From NCBI GenBank assembly GCA_017305715.1, contig JAFKKG010000025.1, positions 1-64,000 of the forward strand: a stretch of DNA of 64,000 nucleotides, read 5' to 3'. How positions within the stretch are numbered: the stretch's first letter is position 1; the number at the start of each line of letters is the position of its first letter. The notes beneath the pieces are model-generated. The model had not been told where the DNA came from and searched no databases. It saw only the letters and a list, made by a program, of their open reading frames with translations. Made by a program: the position numbers and the translations under genes. Below, piece by piece: positions 54,604 through 63,799 of the stretch. Origin of the DNA: Hyphomicrobiales bacterium (GTDB taxonomy: Bacteria; Pseudomonadota; Alphaproteobacteria; Rhizobiales; Xanthobacteraceae).

Positions 54604-55002
54604 AGGTTTAGATGCCCATCCACGCGCTGGACCCGGATCGTCCGGAGCGCGCTGCGGGTTGCGGGGATATCCGCCAATCGCGGGCGTCTGGCTCGTCAGG
54701 CAGCAAGCCCGACTTGATTCATTCCGGCAGCAAGGCGCCGCGGTTCTTGGGGAGCGCGGGCGTGGGCCCGGCGTCCATGCCGGGAAAATCCTGGCGTTGG
54801 CGCAAACGTCGTGCGCCGGGCGAGCGCGAATTCAGCGCACACGCCGCTGATGCGCTCCGGCCGCCGTGATCGAGAGATGATCTGGTGGATGGCTGCATGC
54901 CGTCAATGCAGGGCTCATTGCCGCAAAATAGTGTATCGGCTGGACTTCGAAGCGCCGGGGGGACATTCCGGCGCCGGCAATCAAAAGTTTCGGAGGAAGT
55001 TC
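54604..55002. other. Divergent region between GntR and CaiB genes
   Basis: About 400 bp. In-frame codons run upstream from the CaiB gene to 54811, but no family similarity is seen before MSALPLQ. It must contain the CaiB promoter. Confidence 0.4.
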
Positions 55003-56229
55003 ATGTCGGCTCTGCCACTGCAAGGCATCAAAATTCTCGACCTGACACGGGTGCTGGCGGGGCCCTTGTCGGCGCAGATGCTGGGCGATCTCGGGGCCGA
55101 GGTGATCAAGATCGAACGTCCCGGCGGCGGCGACGACGCGCGCGCCTTCGGCCCGCCCTACCTGAAAGACCCCGAAGGCAAGGCGAACAACAACAACTCG
55201 TTCTATCTGTGCGCCAACCGCAACAAGAAGTCGGTCACCGTCAACATCGCCTCGCCCGAAGGCCAGGACATCATCCGCGAACTGGCAAAATCCTGCGACG
55301 TGATGATGGAGAACTACAAGGTCGGCGACCTCAAGCGCTACCGGCTGGATTATGAATCGATCAAGGCGATCAACCCCGGCATCATCTATTGCTCGGTGAC
55401 CGGTTTCGGCCAGACCGGGCCTTACGCGCCGCGCGCCGGCTACGACGCCATCCTGCAGGCGATGGGCGGCCTGATGAGCGTCACCGGCCATATCGACGGC
55501 GAGCCCGGCGAGGGCCCGATGAAGGTCGGCCCGTCCATCGTCGACTACATGACCGGCATGAACACCTCCATCGGCATTCTCTCGGCGCTGTTTCATCGCA
55601 AGGCCAATGGCGGGGAGGGGCAGCATGTCGACGTCTGCCTGTTCGACACCGTGATCGCCTCGCTGTCGCATTGGCTGCAGATCTACCTCGTCAACGGGGT
55701 GACCCCGCCGCGCCGCGGCACCTGGGGCAATGGCGGCATGCCGGCCGGCGTGTTCCGCTGCACCGACGGCGAACTCATGCTGGTGGTCGGCAATGACGGG
55801 CAGTTCGCGCGCACCTGCGCCGTGCTCGGGGCGCCGGAGCTCGCGACGGATGCGAGATTCCTCAAGAACAACGATCGCGTCGTGCACGGCAAGGAGATCA
55901 TGGCGATCTTCGCCGGGCTGTTCCTGAAGAAGCCGGTGGCGTACTGGCTGGACGAATTGGAAAAGGCCGGCGTGCCCTCCGGCCCGATCAACAATTTTGA
56001 GCAGGTGTTTTCCGATCCGCACGTCCAGTCGCGCGGCATGCGGGTCAAGGTCGAACATCCCTTCGAGCCGGAATTGTCGCTGATCCGCAATGCCATCACC
56101 TTCTCCGGCACGCCGGTAAAGGAATATCGCGCGCCGCCGCTGCTCGGCGAGCACACCAAGGAAGTGCTGGCGACGATCGGTTATGACGATGCCAGGGTGG
56201 AAGCGCTGAAGGCGCAGAAGATCGTCTGA
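55003..56229 (+). CDS. CaiB/BaiF family CoA-transferase
   Basis: A 408-residue class III CoA transferase. It has the family start LQGIKILDLTRVLAGPLSAQMLGDLGAEVIKIERPGGGD, then RNKKSVTVNIASPEGQDIIREL, and FGQTGPYAPRAGYDAILQAMGGLMSVTG with the catalytic Asp (GYDAILQA). The C-terminal GVPSGPINNFEQVFSDPHVQSRGM is also typical. GGAGGAAG precedes the ATG at 55003. It moves CoA between carboxylic acids, often formyl-, succinyl- or carnitine-type. RidA follows 90 bp downstream on the same strand. Confidence 0.92.
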   Translation: MSALPLQGIKILDLTRVLAGPLSAQMLGDLGAEVIKIERPGGGDDARAFGPPYLKDPEGKANNNNSFYLCANRNKKSVTVNIASPEGQDIIRELAKSCDVMMENYKVGDLKRYRLDYESIKAINPGIIYCSVTGFGQTGPYAPRAGYDAILQAMGGLMSVTGHIDGEPGEGPMKVGPSIVDYMTGMNTSIGILSALFHRKANGGEGQHVDVCLFDTVIASLSHWLQIYLVNGVTPPRRGTWGNGGMPAGVFRCTDGELMLVVGNDGQFARTCAVLGAPELATDARFLKNNDRVVHGKEIMAIFAGLFLKKPVAYWLDELEKAGVPSGPINNFEQVFSDPHVQSRGMRVKVEHPFEPELSLIRNAITFSGTPVKEYRAPPLLGEHTKEVLATIGYDDARVEALKAQKIV

Positions 56230-56320
56230 TCTGTGCGGTGACACTTCGGCTGGTATCGAAGCATCATTGACGCCGCCATGCTAGTCTGGCGCCATCGATC
56301 CCTTATCGAAGGCGTCCATC

Positions 56321-56716
56321 ATGAAACGGGAAGTCGTCCGCGTCGAACCGATCTCGAGCTGGCTGGAGCGCTGGAACGCGCCGGCATCGGCGGTGACGCG
56401 CGCCGGCAACATGATCTTCGTCTCCGGCCTGCCGCCGTTCGATCCCGCCACCGGGGAGATTGCCGCCGGCGCCTCGATCGAGCGGCAGAGCGAACTGGTG
56501 ATGGAGCAACTCAGGCAGTGCCTGGAGGCGGCCGGCGCCTCATTCGACAATGTGATGAAGTGCAACGTGTTCTGCACGTCGGCAAAGCACTTCGCCACCT
56601 TCAACGCGATCTACCGGAAATATTTTCCGCACGAATTGCCGGCGCGGATTTTCGTCTGCATCCCGGAATGGACCGGCCCGTTCGACGTCGAGATCGACTG
56701 CATCGCGATGACGTAG
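56321..56716 (+). CDS. RidA family protein
   Basis: A 131-residue protein of the Rid/YER057c/UK114 family, which forms trimers and hydrolyses reactive enamine/imine intermediates to ketones. AGNMIFVSGLPPFDPATGEIAAGASIERQSELVMEQLRQCLEAAGASFDNVMKCNVF is the typical first two thirds; ELPARIFVCIPEWTGPFDVEIDCIA is the end, with Arg in ARIFV at the active-site position. It follows the CaiB-type gene and is convergent with a TetR gene. Confidence 0.88.
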   Translation: MKREVVRVEPISSWLERWNAPASAVTRAGNMIFVSGLPPFDPATGEIAAGASIERQSELVMEQLRQCLEAAGASFDNVMKCNVFCTSAKHFATFNAIYRKYFPHELPARIFVCIPEWTGPFDVEIDCIAMT

Positions 56717-56717
56717 C

Positions 56718-57410
56718 TCACAGATCCTGCCGGGTCAGCCGCCCGTAGGGCGCCGCCATCGGGCGGGCCTGCGCCTTCCTGGCCGGCTCGCCGCCCGTCA
56801 GCGCCATCACCGACACCGCGACCACGCGGTCGACGATTGCGGTGACGTCGTTGAGGTCGCACTGGCCTTCCGACAGCTTGGTCAGCCGTTCCTTTTCTCT
56901 GATCGTGTGGTGCGACATCGCCAGCGCAAAATGCAGGCCCCAATAGAGCTCGGCATCGTCGCGGCCGGGCAGCGAGCGGCGCATCGCGGCGATGAACTTC
57001 CGCAGATGATCGACCTCGCGGTTCTTGATGCGGCGGATCGGCGGCACTGATTCAATCGACGCGCGGATCATGAAACGCGCCGCGGTCGAGCCCTCGCGGT
57101 CGGGGCCGAGGCAGCCGCGCAAGGTTGGACCGACCAGCGCCAACATGATGGCCTCGATCGGGGCGCGGCCGCCGCCTTTTTCTTCCGCCGCCTTCAATTC
57201 GTTGAGCCGCTCGCGGTTGGTGGCGAGGCTTCGGGTCACGAACAATTCGGCGATCAGCTCGTCCTTGGAGCCGAAATGATAGTTCACCGCCGCAAGGTTG
57301 ACGTTCGCTTCCGCGACGATGTCGCGCAGCGTCACGTCGCCGAAGCCGCGATCGGCGTAGAGCCGTTCGGCGGCGGCGAGAATGGCGGAGCGGGTATGAT
57401 CGGACGCCAT
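56718..57410 (-). CDS. TetR/AcrR family transcriptional regulator
   Basis: A regulator of about 230 residues. The DNA-binding domain is HTRSAILAAAERLYADRGFGDVTLRDIVAEANVNLAAVNYHFGSKDELIAELF. The C-terminal part resembles the PsrA/CecR-type ligand domain. I prefer ATG 57410 (MASDHTRS) behind GGGGAA over the in-frame ATG at 57446. It is divergent from the acyl-CoA dehydrogenase at 57599, which it probably regulates via the inverted repeat in the gap. Confidence 0.88.
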   Translation of the reverse strand: MASDHTRSAILAAAERLYADRGFGDVTLRDIVAEANVNLAAVNYHFGSKDELIAELFVTRSLATNRERLNELKAAEEKGGGRAPIEAIMLALVGPTLRGCLGPDREGSTAARFMIRASIESVPPIRRIKNREVDHLRKFIAAMRRSLPGRDDAELYWGLHFALAMSHHTIREKERLTKLSEGQCDLNDVTAIVDRVVAVSVMALTGGEPARKAQARPMAAPYGRLTRQDL

Positions 57411-57437
57411 GGCCAGTTCCCCACGGGGGAGTTGCAT

Positions 57438-57468
57438 TTCAAACACTTGTATGAAACTATCGTTTGAA
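57438..57468. promoter_or_regulatory. Inverted repeat between TetR and acyl-CoA dehydrogenase genes
   Basis: TTCAAAC (57438-57444) and GTTTGAA (57462-57468) are perfect 7-bp arms with 17 bp between, and an inner ATGAAAC half-site. The pair starts about 28 bp upstream of the TetR start and lies in the divergent gap, where TetR operators of such systems are found. Confidence 0.4.
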
Positions 57469-57598
57469 GGGTCGGCCTGTCAATCCACCGCCCGTCGCGC
57501 CACACAAAATACCTTGCGGCGTACGGGAGGCGGGCGGAGAGTGCGGCCCAGCGAATTCAGCAGGCCCAAATTCAGCAAGCACAAGCGAGGAGCGTCCC

Positions 57599-58831
57599 AT
57601 GAATTTCGATATGTCCGACAAGCAGAAGGAATGGCTGGAGCGCGTGCGTGCGTTCATGAAAACCCATGTCCGTCCCGCGGTGCCGATCTACGACAAGCAG
57701 GACGCGGAGGGACCGCGCTGGAAGGTGATTCCGATCCTCGAGGATCTGAAGAAGAAGGCGAAGGCCGAAGGCCTCTGGAACATGTTCATGCCGCCGAACT
57801 CGCATGAAGACGACGAATTCCACGGCGCGGGATTGACCAACCTCGAATACGCGCTGCTGTCCGAGGAAATGGGCCGCATCTCCTGGGCGTCGGAAGTGTT
57901 CAACTGCTCCGCCCCCGATACCGGCAACATGGAAGTGTTCATGCGGTACGGCACCAAGGAGCAGAAGCGGAAGTGGTTGAAGCCGCTGATGGAAGGTGAA
58001 ATCCGTTCCGCGTTCCTGATGACCGAGCCCGCCGTGGCGTCGTCGGACGCGACCAACATCGAAACCCGGATCGAAAGGGACGGCGATCATTACGTCATCA
58101 ACGGCCGCAAATGGTGGTCGTCGGGCGTCGGCGACCCCCGCTGCAAGATCGCGATCCTGATGGGCAAGACCGATTTCAAGGCGGCCAAGCATCAGCAGCA
58201 ATCGCAGATCCTGGTGCCGCTCGACACCCCCGGCATCAAGGTGGAGAAGATGCTCCCCGTGTTCGGCTTCGACGATGCGCCGCACGGCCACGCCCAGGTG
58301 CTGCTCGAAAACGTCCGAGTGCCGAAGGAAAACATCCTGCTCGGCGAGGGCCGCGGCTTCGAGATCGCGCAGGGCCGTCTTGGTCCGGGCCGCATCCACC
58401 ACTGCATGCGCACCATCGGCAAGGCCGAGGAGGCGCTGGAGAAGATGGTGCGGCGGCTGGCCTCGCGCACCGCGTTCGGCAAGAAGATCATCGAGCACTC
58501 GGTGTGGGAACAGCGCATCGGCGAAGCCCGCGCCGACATCGAGATGAACCGCCTGCTGTGCCTCAAGGCCGCCGACATGATGGACAAGGTCGGCAACAAG
58601 ACCGCGCAGGCCGAGATCGCGATGATCAAGGTCACCGCGCCCAACATGGCGCTGAAGATCATCGACAACGCCATCCAGGCCTATGGCGGCGGCGGCGTCT
58701 CCGACGAAGCCGGCCTGGCGAAGGATTATGCCCATATCCGCACGCTCCGTCTGGCGGATGGTCCGGACGAGGTGCACAATCGCGCCATTGCCAGACTTGA
58801 ACTTCGGAAGTATGCAAACACGTCGCACTGA
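57599..58831 (+). CDS. Acyl-CoA dehydrogenase
   Basis: A 410-residue FAD enzyme of the ACAD10/11-like group. It shows [62 protein letters not shown] (flavin contact), [31 protein letters not shown] and [42 protein letters not shown] with the GPDEVH end typical of this group. GAGGAG precedes ATG 57599. An aminoglycoside-phosphotransferase-like gene follows, a pairing found fused in animal ACAD10/11, which dehydrate 4-hydroxyacyl-CoAs after phosphorylation. A similar joint role is likely but inferred. Confidence 0.92.
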   Translation: MNFDMSDKQKEWLERVRAFMKTHVRPAVPIYDKQDAEGPRWKVIPILEDLKKKAKAEGLWNMFMPPNSHEDDEFHGAGLTNLEYALLSEEMGRISWASEVFNCSAPDTGNMEVFMRYGTKEQKRKWLKPLMEGEIRSAFLMTEPAVASSDATNIETRIERDGDHYVINGRKWWSSGVGDPRCKIAILMGKTDFKAAKHQQQSQILVPLDTPGIKVEKMLPVFGFDDAPHGHAQVLLENVRVPKENILLGEGRGFEIAQGRLGPGRIHHCMRTIGKAEEALEKMVRRLASRTAFGKKIIEHSVWEQRIGEARADIEMNRLLCLKAADMMDKVGNKTAQAEIAMIKVTAPNMALKIIDNAIQAYGGGGVSDEAGLAKDYAHIRTLRLADGPDEVHNRAIARLELRKYANTSH

Positions 58832-58855
58832 TCTTGCTGCGAGATCACTGCCTGA

Positions 58856-58957
58856 TCCTCATCCTGAGGAGCCCGCAGGGCGTCTCGAAGGATGCAGGCC
58901 ATGGTGGGGCCTCAGGGTTCGAGACGCGCGTGCCGCGCTCCTCACCATGAGGGTGTG
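58856..58957. repeat. Palindromic intergenic repeat element
   Basis: About 100 bp made of nested inverted repeats: CCTCATCCTGAGGAGC at the left against CTCCTCACCATGAGG at the right, and CGTCTCGAAGGATGC against TTCGAGACGCG inside. This BIME-like repeat, with TCTCGAA/TTCGAGA arms, is common between genes in Bradyrhizobium and relatives. Confidence 0.65.
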
Positions 58958-59019
58958 ACGGATGAACCAAAGGGAACGCCTGACGGCGCTCCCCAAGAAC
59001 CATTTAAGGGAGCGTCATC

Positions 59020-60078
59020 GTGGCGGACGGCGTCAGGAAAGACGAAGAGTTCTCGGGCACCAAGGAAGTCGAGGAACGTCATCGGATCGATGAGAAGCGC
59101 CTCGATGCGTGGATGCGCGAAAACGTGGAAGGCTATCAGGGACCGCTGAGCGTCCTGCAATTCAAGGGCGGCCAGTCCAACCCGACGTACCGGCTCAACA
59201 CGCCCGGCCGCTCCTACGTGATGCGGCGCCGGCCGTTCGGCAAATTGCTGCCGTCGGCGCATGCGGTGGACCGCGAATTCCGTGTCATCGCCGCCCTCAG
59301 CAAGCAGGGTTTTCCGGTCGCCAAAGCCTATGCGCTCTGCACCGACGACGGCGTGATCGGCTCGGCATTCTATATCATGTCGATGGAAGAGGGCCGGGTG
59401 CTGTGGGATCCCACGCTGCCGACCCAGACGCGGGAAGACCGCTACCAGATCTTCACCAGCAAGATCGAGACGCTGGCAAAACTGCACATCTTCGATCCGG
59501 AGAAGATCGGCCTCGGCGATTTCGGCAAGCCCGGCAATTATTTTGCGCGGCAGGTCGACCGCTGGACCAAGCAGTACCGGGCGTCCGAGACCCAGCACAT
59601 TCCGGAATTCGAAAAACTCGCCGAGTGGCTGCCGAAGACGGTGCCGGAACAGAAGCGGGTGTCGATCGTCCACGGCGACTACCGCCTCGACAACATGATT
59701 TTCCATCCGACGGAACCGCGCGTGCAGGCGGTGCTCGATTGGGAGTTGTCGACGCTCGGCGATCCCATGGCCGATTTCACCTATCTGTTGATGCAATGGA
59801 CCATGCCGGGTCTGGCCAACGCCGATCTCAAGGCGCTGAACATTCCGAGCATGGAAGAGGCCGCAAAAATCTATTGCAACGTCACCGGCAGCGCCGTTCC
59901 GGACCTGAACTGGTATTTCTCCTACAATCTGTTCCGCCTTGCCGGCATCACGCAGGGGATTGCGGGGCGGATCCGCGACGGCACCGCCGCCAACGCCAAG
60001 GCGATCGAGTCGGCGAAGCGCACCGTGCCACTGTCGCAGGCCGCCTGGGAATACGCGCAGAAGGCCGGCGCGAAATAA
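59020..60078 (+). CDS. Phosphotransferase family protein (ACAD10/11-type kinase)
   Basis: A 352-residue protein-kinase-like (APH) fold enzyme. It has YVMRRRPFGKLLPSAHAVDREFRVIAAL, then YIMSMEEGRVLWDP. The catalytic loop is SIVHGDYRLDNMIFHPTEPRVQAVLDWELSTLGDPMADFTYLLMQW, where HGDYRLDN holds the catalytic Asp and LDWE the metal-binding Asp. The start is GTG 59020 after GGGAG. In animals the same domain is fused to an acyl-CoA dehydrogenase and phosphorylates 4-hydroxyacyl-CoA; here the dehydrogenase is the gene just upstream. Confidence 0.9.
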   Translation: MADGVRKDEEFSGTKEVEERHRIDEKRLDAWMRENVEGYQGPLSVLQFKGGQSNPTYRLNTPGRSYVMRRRPFGKLLPSAHAVDREFRVIAALSKQGFPVAKAYALCTDDGVIGSAFYIMSMEEGRVLWDPTLPTQTREDRYQIFTSKIETLAKLHIFDPEKIGLGDFGKPGNYFARQVDRWTKQYRASETQHIPEFEKLAEWLPKTVPEQKRVSIVHGDYRLDNMIFHPTEPRVQAVLDWELSTLGDPMADFTYLLMQWTMPGLANADLKALNIPSMEEAAKIYCNVTGSAVPDLNWYFSYNLFRLAGITQGIAGRIRDGTAANAKAIESAKRTVPLSQAAWEYAQKAGAK

Positions 60079-60116
60079 GATCGCACGATCGCAAAGGCGC
60101 CTCTGCGCCGTAAGTC

Positions 60117-60216
60117 GTCATACCCCGCGCAAGCGGGGTATCCAGTACGCCGCGGCTTCTCGATCGAACGCAGGCGTCCCTGGAATACTGGATCGTCCGC
60201 CTTCGCGGACGATGAC
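60117..60216. repeat. Second type of palindromic intergenic repeat
   Basis: About 100 bp with two strong hairpins, CCCCGC-GCAA-GCGGGG (60124-60139) and CGTCCGC-CTTC-GCGGACG (60194-60211), joined by ATCCAGTA and its complement TACTGGAT. This is a mosaic repeat typical of Bradyrhizobium genomes and could also act as a transcript 3-prime-end structure after the kinase gene. Confidence 0.65.
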
Positions 60217-60221
60217 AAGGC

Positions 60222-61139
60222 GTGGTCTTGCCTCTCTCCCCAAACATCCGCGGCAGCCTGATCATGGCCACCGGCATGGCGGCCTTCACGATCAACGATT
60301 CGATCACCAAGGCGGTGTCGGCCGACATCAATTTCGGCCAGGTGATGCTGGTGCGCGGCCTGTTTGCGATCGTATTGATCGCGGCGCTCGCCTTCCATCA
60401 GCGCGCGTTGCGCCCGCTCGGCACGGTCATGATGGCGCCGGTCGCGCTGCGCGTTGTCGGCGAGGTCGGCGGCACCATATCGTTCATGGCGGCGCTGACG
60501 CATCTGCCGCTGGCCAATACGTCGGCGATCTTCCAGGCGCTGCCGCTCGCGATCACGCTGGGGGCTGCGGTGGTGTTTCGCGAGCCGGTCGGCTGGCGGC
60601 GCTGGCTGGCAATCCTGGCCGGCTTTGTCGGCGTGCTCATCATCGTCCGGCCGGGCATCGCCGGCTTCAACCAGTTTTCGCTGTTTGCGCTGGTCTCGGT
60701 GGCGTTCTGCGCGCTGCGCGATCTGTCGACCAAGAAGATACCGGAGCACATACCCTCGCTGTTCATCACCCTGCTGATGACGGTGACGGTGACGGCGGCC
60801 GGCGCGCTGATCCTGTTTCCGCTCGGCGGCTGGACGCCGCCATCCTATCGGGTGCTGGGCCTGCTGGCGCTGGCGGCCGTGCTGGTGCTGATCGGCTATC
60901 AATGCATGATCGTGGCGTTGCGATCGGGCGATATCTCGGCGGTGGCGCCGTTTCGCTATTCCGCGCTGCTGTGGGCGATGCTGCTCGGCTATCTCATGTT
61001 CGGCGACAAGCCCGACGCCATGATGCTGCTCGGCGCCTCGATCATTGTCTCGTCCGGCCTCTACGCGTTCTACCGCGAACGCGTTCGCGCCCGACCGGTG
61101 GCGGCCACCACGTCGGGCATCCCGCCCGACGGGCTGTGA
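60222..61139 (+). CDS. EamA/DMT family membrane transporter
   Basis: A 305-residue permease with ten hydrophobic segments in two EamA repeats: IRGSLIMATGMAAFTINDSITKAV to FVGVLIIVRPG (repeat 1) and FSLFALVSVAFCALRDLSTKKI to IIVSSGLYAFYRERVR (repeat 2). Such proteins export or import metabolites; the substrate is not predictable. The start is GTG 60222 directly after the palindromic repeat. It is convergent with the signal peptidase gene. Confidence 0.88.
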   Translation: MVLPLSPNIRGSLIMATGMAAFTINDSITKAVSADINFGQVMLVRGLFAIVLIAALAFHQRALRPLGTVMMAPVALRVVGEVGGTISFMAALTHLPLANTSAIFQALPLAITLGAAVVFREPVGWRRWLAILAGFVGVLIIVRPGIAGFNQFSLFALVSVAFCALRDLSTKKIPEHIPSLFITLLMTVTVTAAGALILFPLGGWTPPSYRVLGLLALAAVLVLIGYQCMIVALRSGDISAVAPFRYSALLWAMLLGYLMFGDKPDAMMLLGASIIVSSGLYAFYRERVRARPVAATTSGIPPDGL

Positions 61140-61158
61140 TGCGCGGCGCGCCGGCGCA

Positions 61159-61938
61159 TCACCGGATGATCGTGAACAGCCGGTTCCAGCGCACCGACGA
61201 CGGCCAGCGCCACACCTGCCAGGCGGAGCCCTCATCGCCGATCGAGAAAAAGATCATCTTGGCTTGCCCGATCAGGTTCTCGAACGGCACGTAGCCGACC
61301 CCGCCGCTCGCGGGCGGCACCCGGCTGTCGAGCGAATCGTCGCGGTTATCGCCCATCGCGAAGAAATGCCCCGGCGGCACGACGTAAATATCCGTATTGT
61401 CGTATTCGCCGCGTTCGGTCTGATCGAGCGTGTAATAGCTGACCCCGTTCGGGAGCGTCTCGTGCCAGCGCTTGACGCGGAACGGGCGCGGGCCCTGGTC
61501 GCGATCGATGTAATCTTCGGCGCGCTCGCGCTTGACCGGAGTACCGTTGATATGCAGCAGCCCGTTGATCATTTGAATCCGGTCGCCGGGCAGGCCGATC
61601 ACGCGCTTGATGAAGTCGACCTGGTCGTTGCTGGGCAGGCGGAACACCACCACGTCGCCGGGCTTCGGCTCCGAGCCGAAAATGCGCCCGGAAAACAGCG
61701 GCGGCGAGAACGGCAGCGAGTAGTGGGTATAGCCGTAGCTGTATTTCGACAGAAACAGATAGTCGCCGACCAGCAAGGTCGCTTCCATCGAGCCGGACGG
61801 AATGTTGAAGGATTGAAACAGCAAGGTGCGAATGACCATCGCGAGGATCAGCGCCTGCACCAACACCCGAACGGTATCGGCAAATCCGCCTTTGCGGGGT
61901 TTTTGCTGGGTCGAGGTGGTCATCGATTGCTGTTCCAT
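61159..61938 (-). CDS. Signal peptidase I (LepB)
   Basis: A 259-residue inner-membrane protease that removes signal peptides from Sec-exported proteins. One N-terminal membrane segment (TVRVLVQALILAMVIRTLLF) is followed by the catalytic Ser in NIPSGSMEATLLVGD, the box SEPKPGDVVVFRLP, the catalytic Lys in FIKRVIGLPGDRI, and FAMGDNRDDSLDSR. It is the usual alphaproteobacterial type. It may be a second copy, since the main lepB usually sits with rnc and era. Confidence 0.93.
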   Translation of the reverse strand: MEQQSMTTSTQQKPRKGGFADTVRVLVQALILAMVIRTLLFQSFNIPSGSMEATLLVGDYLFLSKYSYGYTHYSLPFSPPLFSGRIFGSEPKPGDVVVFRLPSNDQVDFIKRVIGLPGDRIQMINGLLHINGTPVKRERAEDYIDRDQGPRPFRVKRWHETLPNGVSYYTLDQTERGEYDNTDIYVVPPGHFFAMGDNRDDSLDSRVPPASGGVGYVPFENLIGQAKMIFFSIGDEGSAWQVWRWPSSVRWNRLFTIIR

Positions 61939-62268
61939 CGGCTGTTTCGCATCGTCCCGTGCCCTTCGGGTGAACAGGCGTGGCGCAACACGTCAAGGAT
62001 AGTGAGGACGCGCGCGAAACGCCACCGTGGATCGCCGGGCGCTTCCGGCTCCCATTCGGGGCACGGGCTGATGATGGGCGGGATCGAGGACCGCCTGCTC
62101 GTGCCGATCGGCTATTCGCCGGTGAAGGGAAGCCGGTTGCAGGCCGCGTGAAACCGCGCCGCGGGAGAGGCCAACCCGTCAACCTGGCCTGGGGCCGAAT
62201 ATCCGGCTGGCGCCGGAAAGCCATTGTTGCTTTAATCGGTCGATTGCGCGTGGTGTGGAGTATTGCGG
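61939..62268. other. Intergenic stretch upstream of lepB
   Basis: About 330 bp. Several frames cross it, but none shows a family. A plus-strand frame ending at 62151 with LLVPIGYSPVKGSRLQAA may be a gene remnant. The lepB promoter must lie here. Confidence 0.35.
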
Positions 62269-62493
62269 ATGACAAAGGCGATTGAACATATTGTGGCGGG
62301 CTATTCGACGCTCAAAAACCGGAAGGCCCTGGAGGAGATACGTGACCACCGCCGGCGGCTGTTGAACGATTATCGCATGCGCAGTGGTTCGGGAATGAAC
62401 TTCGACTGGATCAATGCCGAGCTTCAGGAGGAGATCGGCGTTGTCGAGGATGCGCTGTCGAAGCTGGGCGAAGAACAACACAAGCCGTCGTAG
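62269..62493 (+). CDS. Small conserved hypothetical protein (74 residues)
   Basis: MTKAIEHIVAGYSTLKNRKALEEIRDHRRRLLNDY, then MNFDWINAELQEEIGVVEDALSKL: a charged, helical protein without cysteine or membrane segment. The codon use fits its neighbours, and a strong terminator follows about 100 bp after its stop, which supports a real transcript. No function known to me. Confidence 0.55.
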   Translation: MTKAIEHIVAGYSTLKNRKALEEIRDHRRRLLNDYRMRSGSGMNFDWINAELQEEIGVVEDALSKLGEEQHKPS

Positions 62494-62596
62494 CCCGCCG
62501 CTTTAACGACCGCCAGCCCTGCTGTGGCCGTGCCTGACGGCACCCGGCGAGCGTTGCTATACGCGTGCACACGTCGCCCCGGGTGGTGACCAATAG

Positions 62597-62630
62597 AAAA
62601 AGCCGCCTCTCTGAGAAAGAAGCGGCTTTT
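62597..62630. terminator. Rho-independent terminator (both directions)
   Basis: AAAAGCCGC and GCGGCTTTT form a 9-bp stem with a 16-base loop. A-rich sequence on the left and T-rich sequence on the right allow it to end transcripts from both sides. It lies downstream of the small gene at 62269. Confidence 0.75.
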
Positions 62631-63026
62631 CCGTCTTTGAGGTCATCAACCGCCAAGCTGATGATGGGCATCTCTATCGGCGAGTCCTCAATAGTTTATT
62701 ACATGATACGCGACCGCTCATCCGGCAAACTACGGATCGGCGCGGTTTCCGTGGATACCGACCGAGCGCGCCAGTCCGCGCGCTGCTGCCAGCACAGCGT
62801 CGCTGCAATGTCCGTGGTTCAGTGCCTTATCGGTTAACCAAAGAACGATGAGCGGCAATGGCGGCTTGCAAAGCCTCATGCCAATGGGCGCGCCCGGGGG
62901 CCTGCGATTTCCAGAACCTGTTTTTGACCCGGTTATTTTTTACCGCGTGTGCACAAGTGTACCGACAGCGTACCGCTCCGCTGGGTAACGATTTGCATTG
63001 CTCTATTTGTAGATACTCGCGATCCC
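62631..63026. other. Gene-free stretch
   Basis: About 400 bp without a convincing reading frame between two terminators. T-rich and A-rich patches suggest non-coding DNA. No tRNA or repeat was recognised. Confidence 0.4.
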
Positions 63027-63049
63027 ACCCGGCTCAACGCCGGGTTTTT
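63027..63049 (+). terminator. Rho-independent terminator
   Basis: ACCCGGC and GCCGGGT (7-bp stem, loop TCAAC) followed by a run of five T on the plus strand. It would end plus-strand transcription before the convergent PaiB-like gene. Confidence 0.7.
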
Positions 63050-63109
63050 CGCTGTGCGCATCGGGGGACCCATGCCGCCTGCGGCTTTGCCGACACATCG
63101 GACGCGGAA

Positions 63110-63784
63110 CTAGGTTTTCGTGTAATTCCCCAAAATATCGTTTGCCGGACGATCGCCTTCCTGAGAAAGCGTCTGCGCCATCAGGCTGGCGATTTGTCGG
63201 GCATCGTCCTTTCCCGTCCTGATCAGGCCGGCAATGGCGCCGCGCTTGTCGGCATCGCTGTAATGGCGCTTGACGTTGAATTTCGGTTCGAGCCGCGTCA
63301 CCGTCATGGCGAAGCCGACGATGTGCGGCATCAAGGCGGCACGGCGGGCAGGGCTGTAATCGGCGATCGACCATTGGGCCGGAAGCCGGCTCTCGTTGAC
63401 TTTGACGAGGTCGTCCACGACCTGGTCGAGACCGGCGCTGTCGAGCAGATCCACCGTGCCATGGGCATGGACGACGGCATATGACCAGCTCGGGGCCGCC
63501 GGACATTCCTTGGTGTACCACTGAGCCGACACATACGCATTCGGCCCATTGAAGACGAACACCGCTTCGCGCTGCCGTTCCAGCGACCGCCAATGCTCGT
63601 TGGCGCGCGCGACATGGCCACGGATGCGGGTCACGATCCCGCTTTCCACATCGACCAGCACGGGGATATGGGAGAAATGGAGCTCGCCGTTCTCGGTCGA
63701 CACCAGCGTTGCAAAGCCGAGCCCCAGCATGAGCTCGATAGCCGCCACACAGGTCGTTTGGGTGCGTTCTGGACGATAGAACAT
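63110..63784 (-). CDS. FMN-binding negative regulator, PaiB family
   Basis: A 224-residue protein with the PaiB pattern: GFATLVSTENGELHFSHIPVLVD, then RGHVARANEHWRSLERQREAVFVFNGPNAYVSAQWYTKE, then VHAHGTVDLLD, then PHIVGFAMTVTRLEPKFNVKRHYSDADKRGAIAGL. YVSAQWY and the KFNVKRH-like KLSQN-equivalent segment are family marks. PaiB-type proteins have a split-barrel flavin fold and affect protease and sporulation genes in Bacillus; the role here is unknown. The next gene on the same strand is a hydantoinase B. Confidence 0.88.
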   Translation of the reverse strand: MFYRPERTQTTCVAAIELMLGLGFATLVSTENGELHFSHIPVLVDVESGIVTRIRGHVARANEHWRSLERQREAVFVFNGPNAYVSAQWYTKECPAAPSWSYAVVHAHGTVDLLDSAGLDQVVDDLVKVNESRLPAQWSIADYSPARRAALMPHIVGFAMTVTRLEPKFNVKRHYSDADKRGAIAGLIRTGKDDARQIASLMAQTLSQEGDRPANDILGNYTKT

Positions 63785-63799
63785 CTGACACCTTGCAGG

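Noticed and set aside
61980-62285. Plus-strand frame upstream of the small gene at 62269
   Set aside because: It crosses the lepB promoter region and has an Arg/Gly/Pro-rich translation typical of a chance frame.
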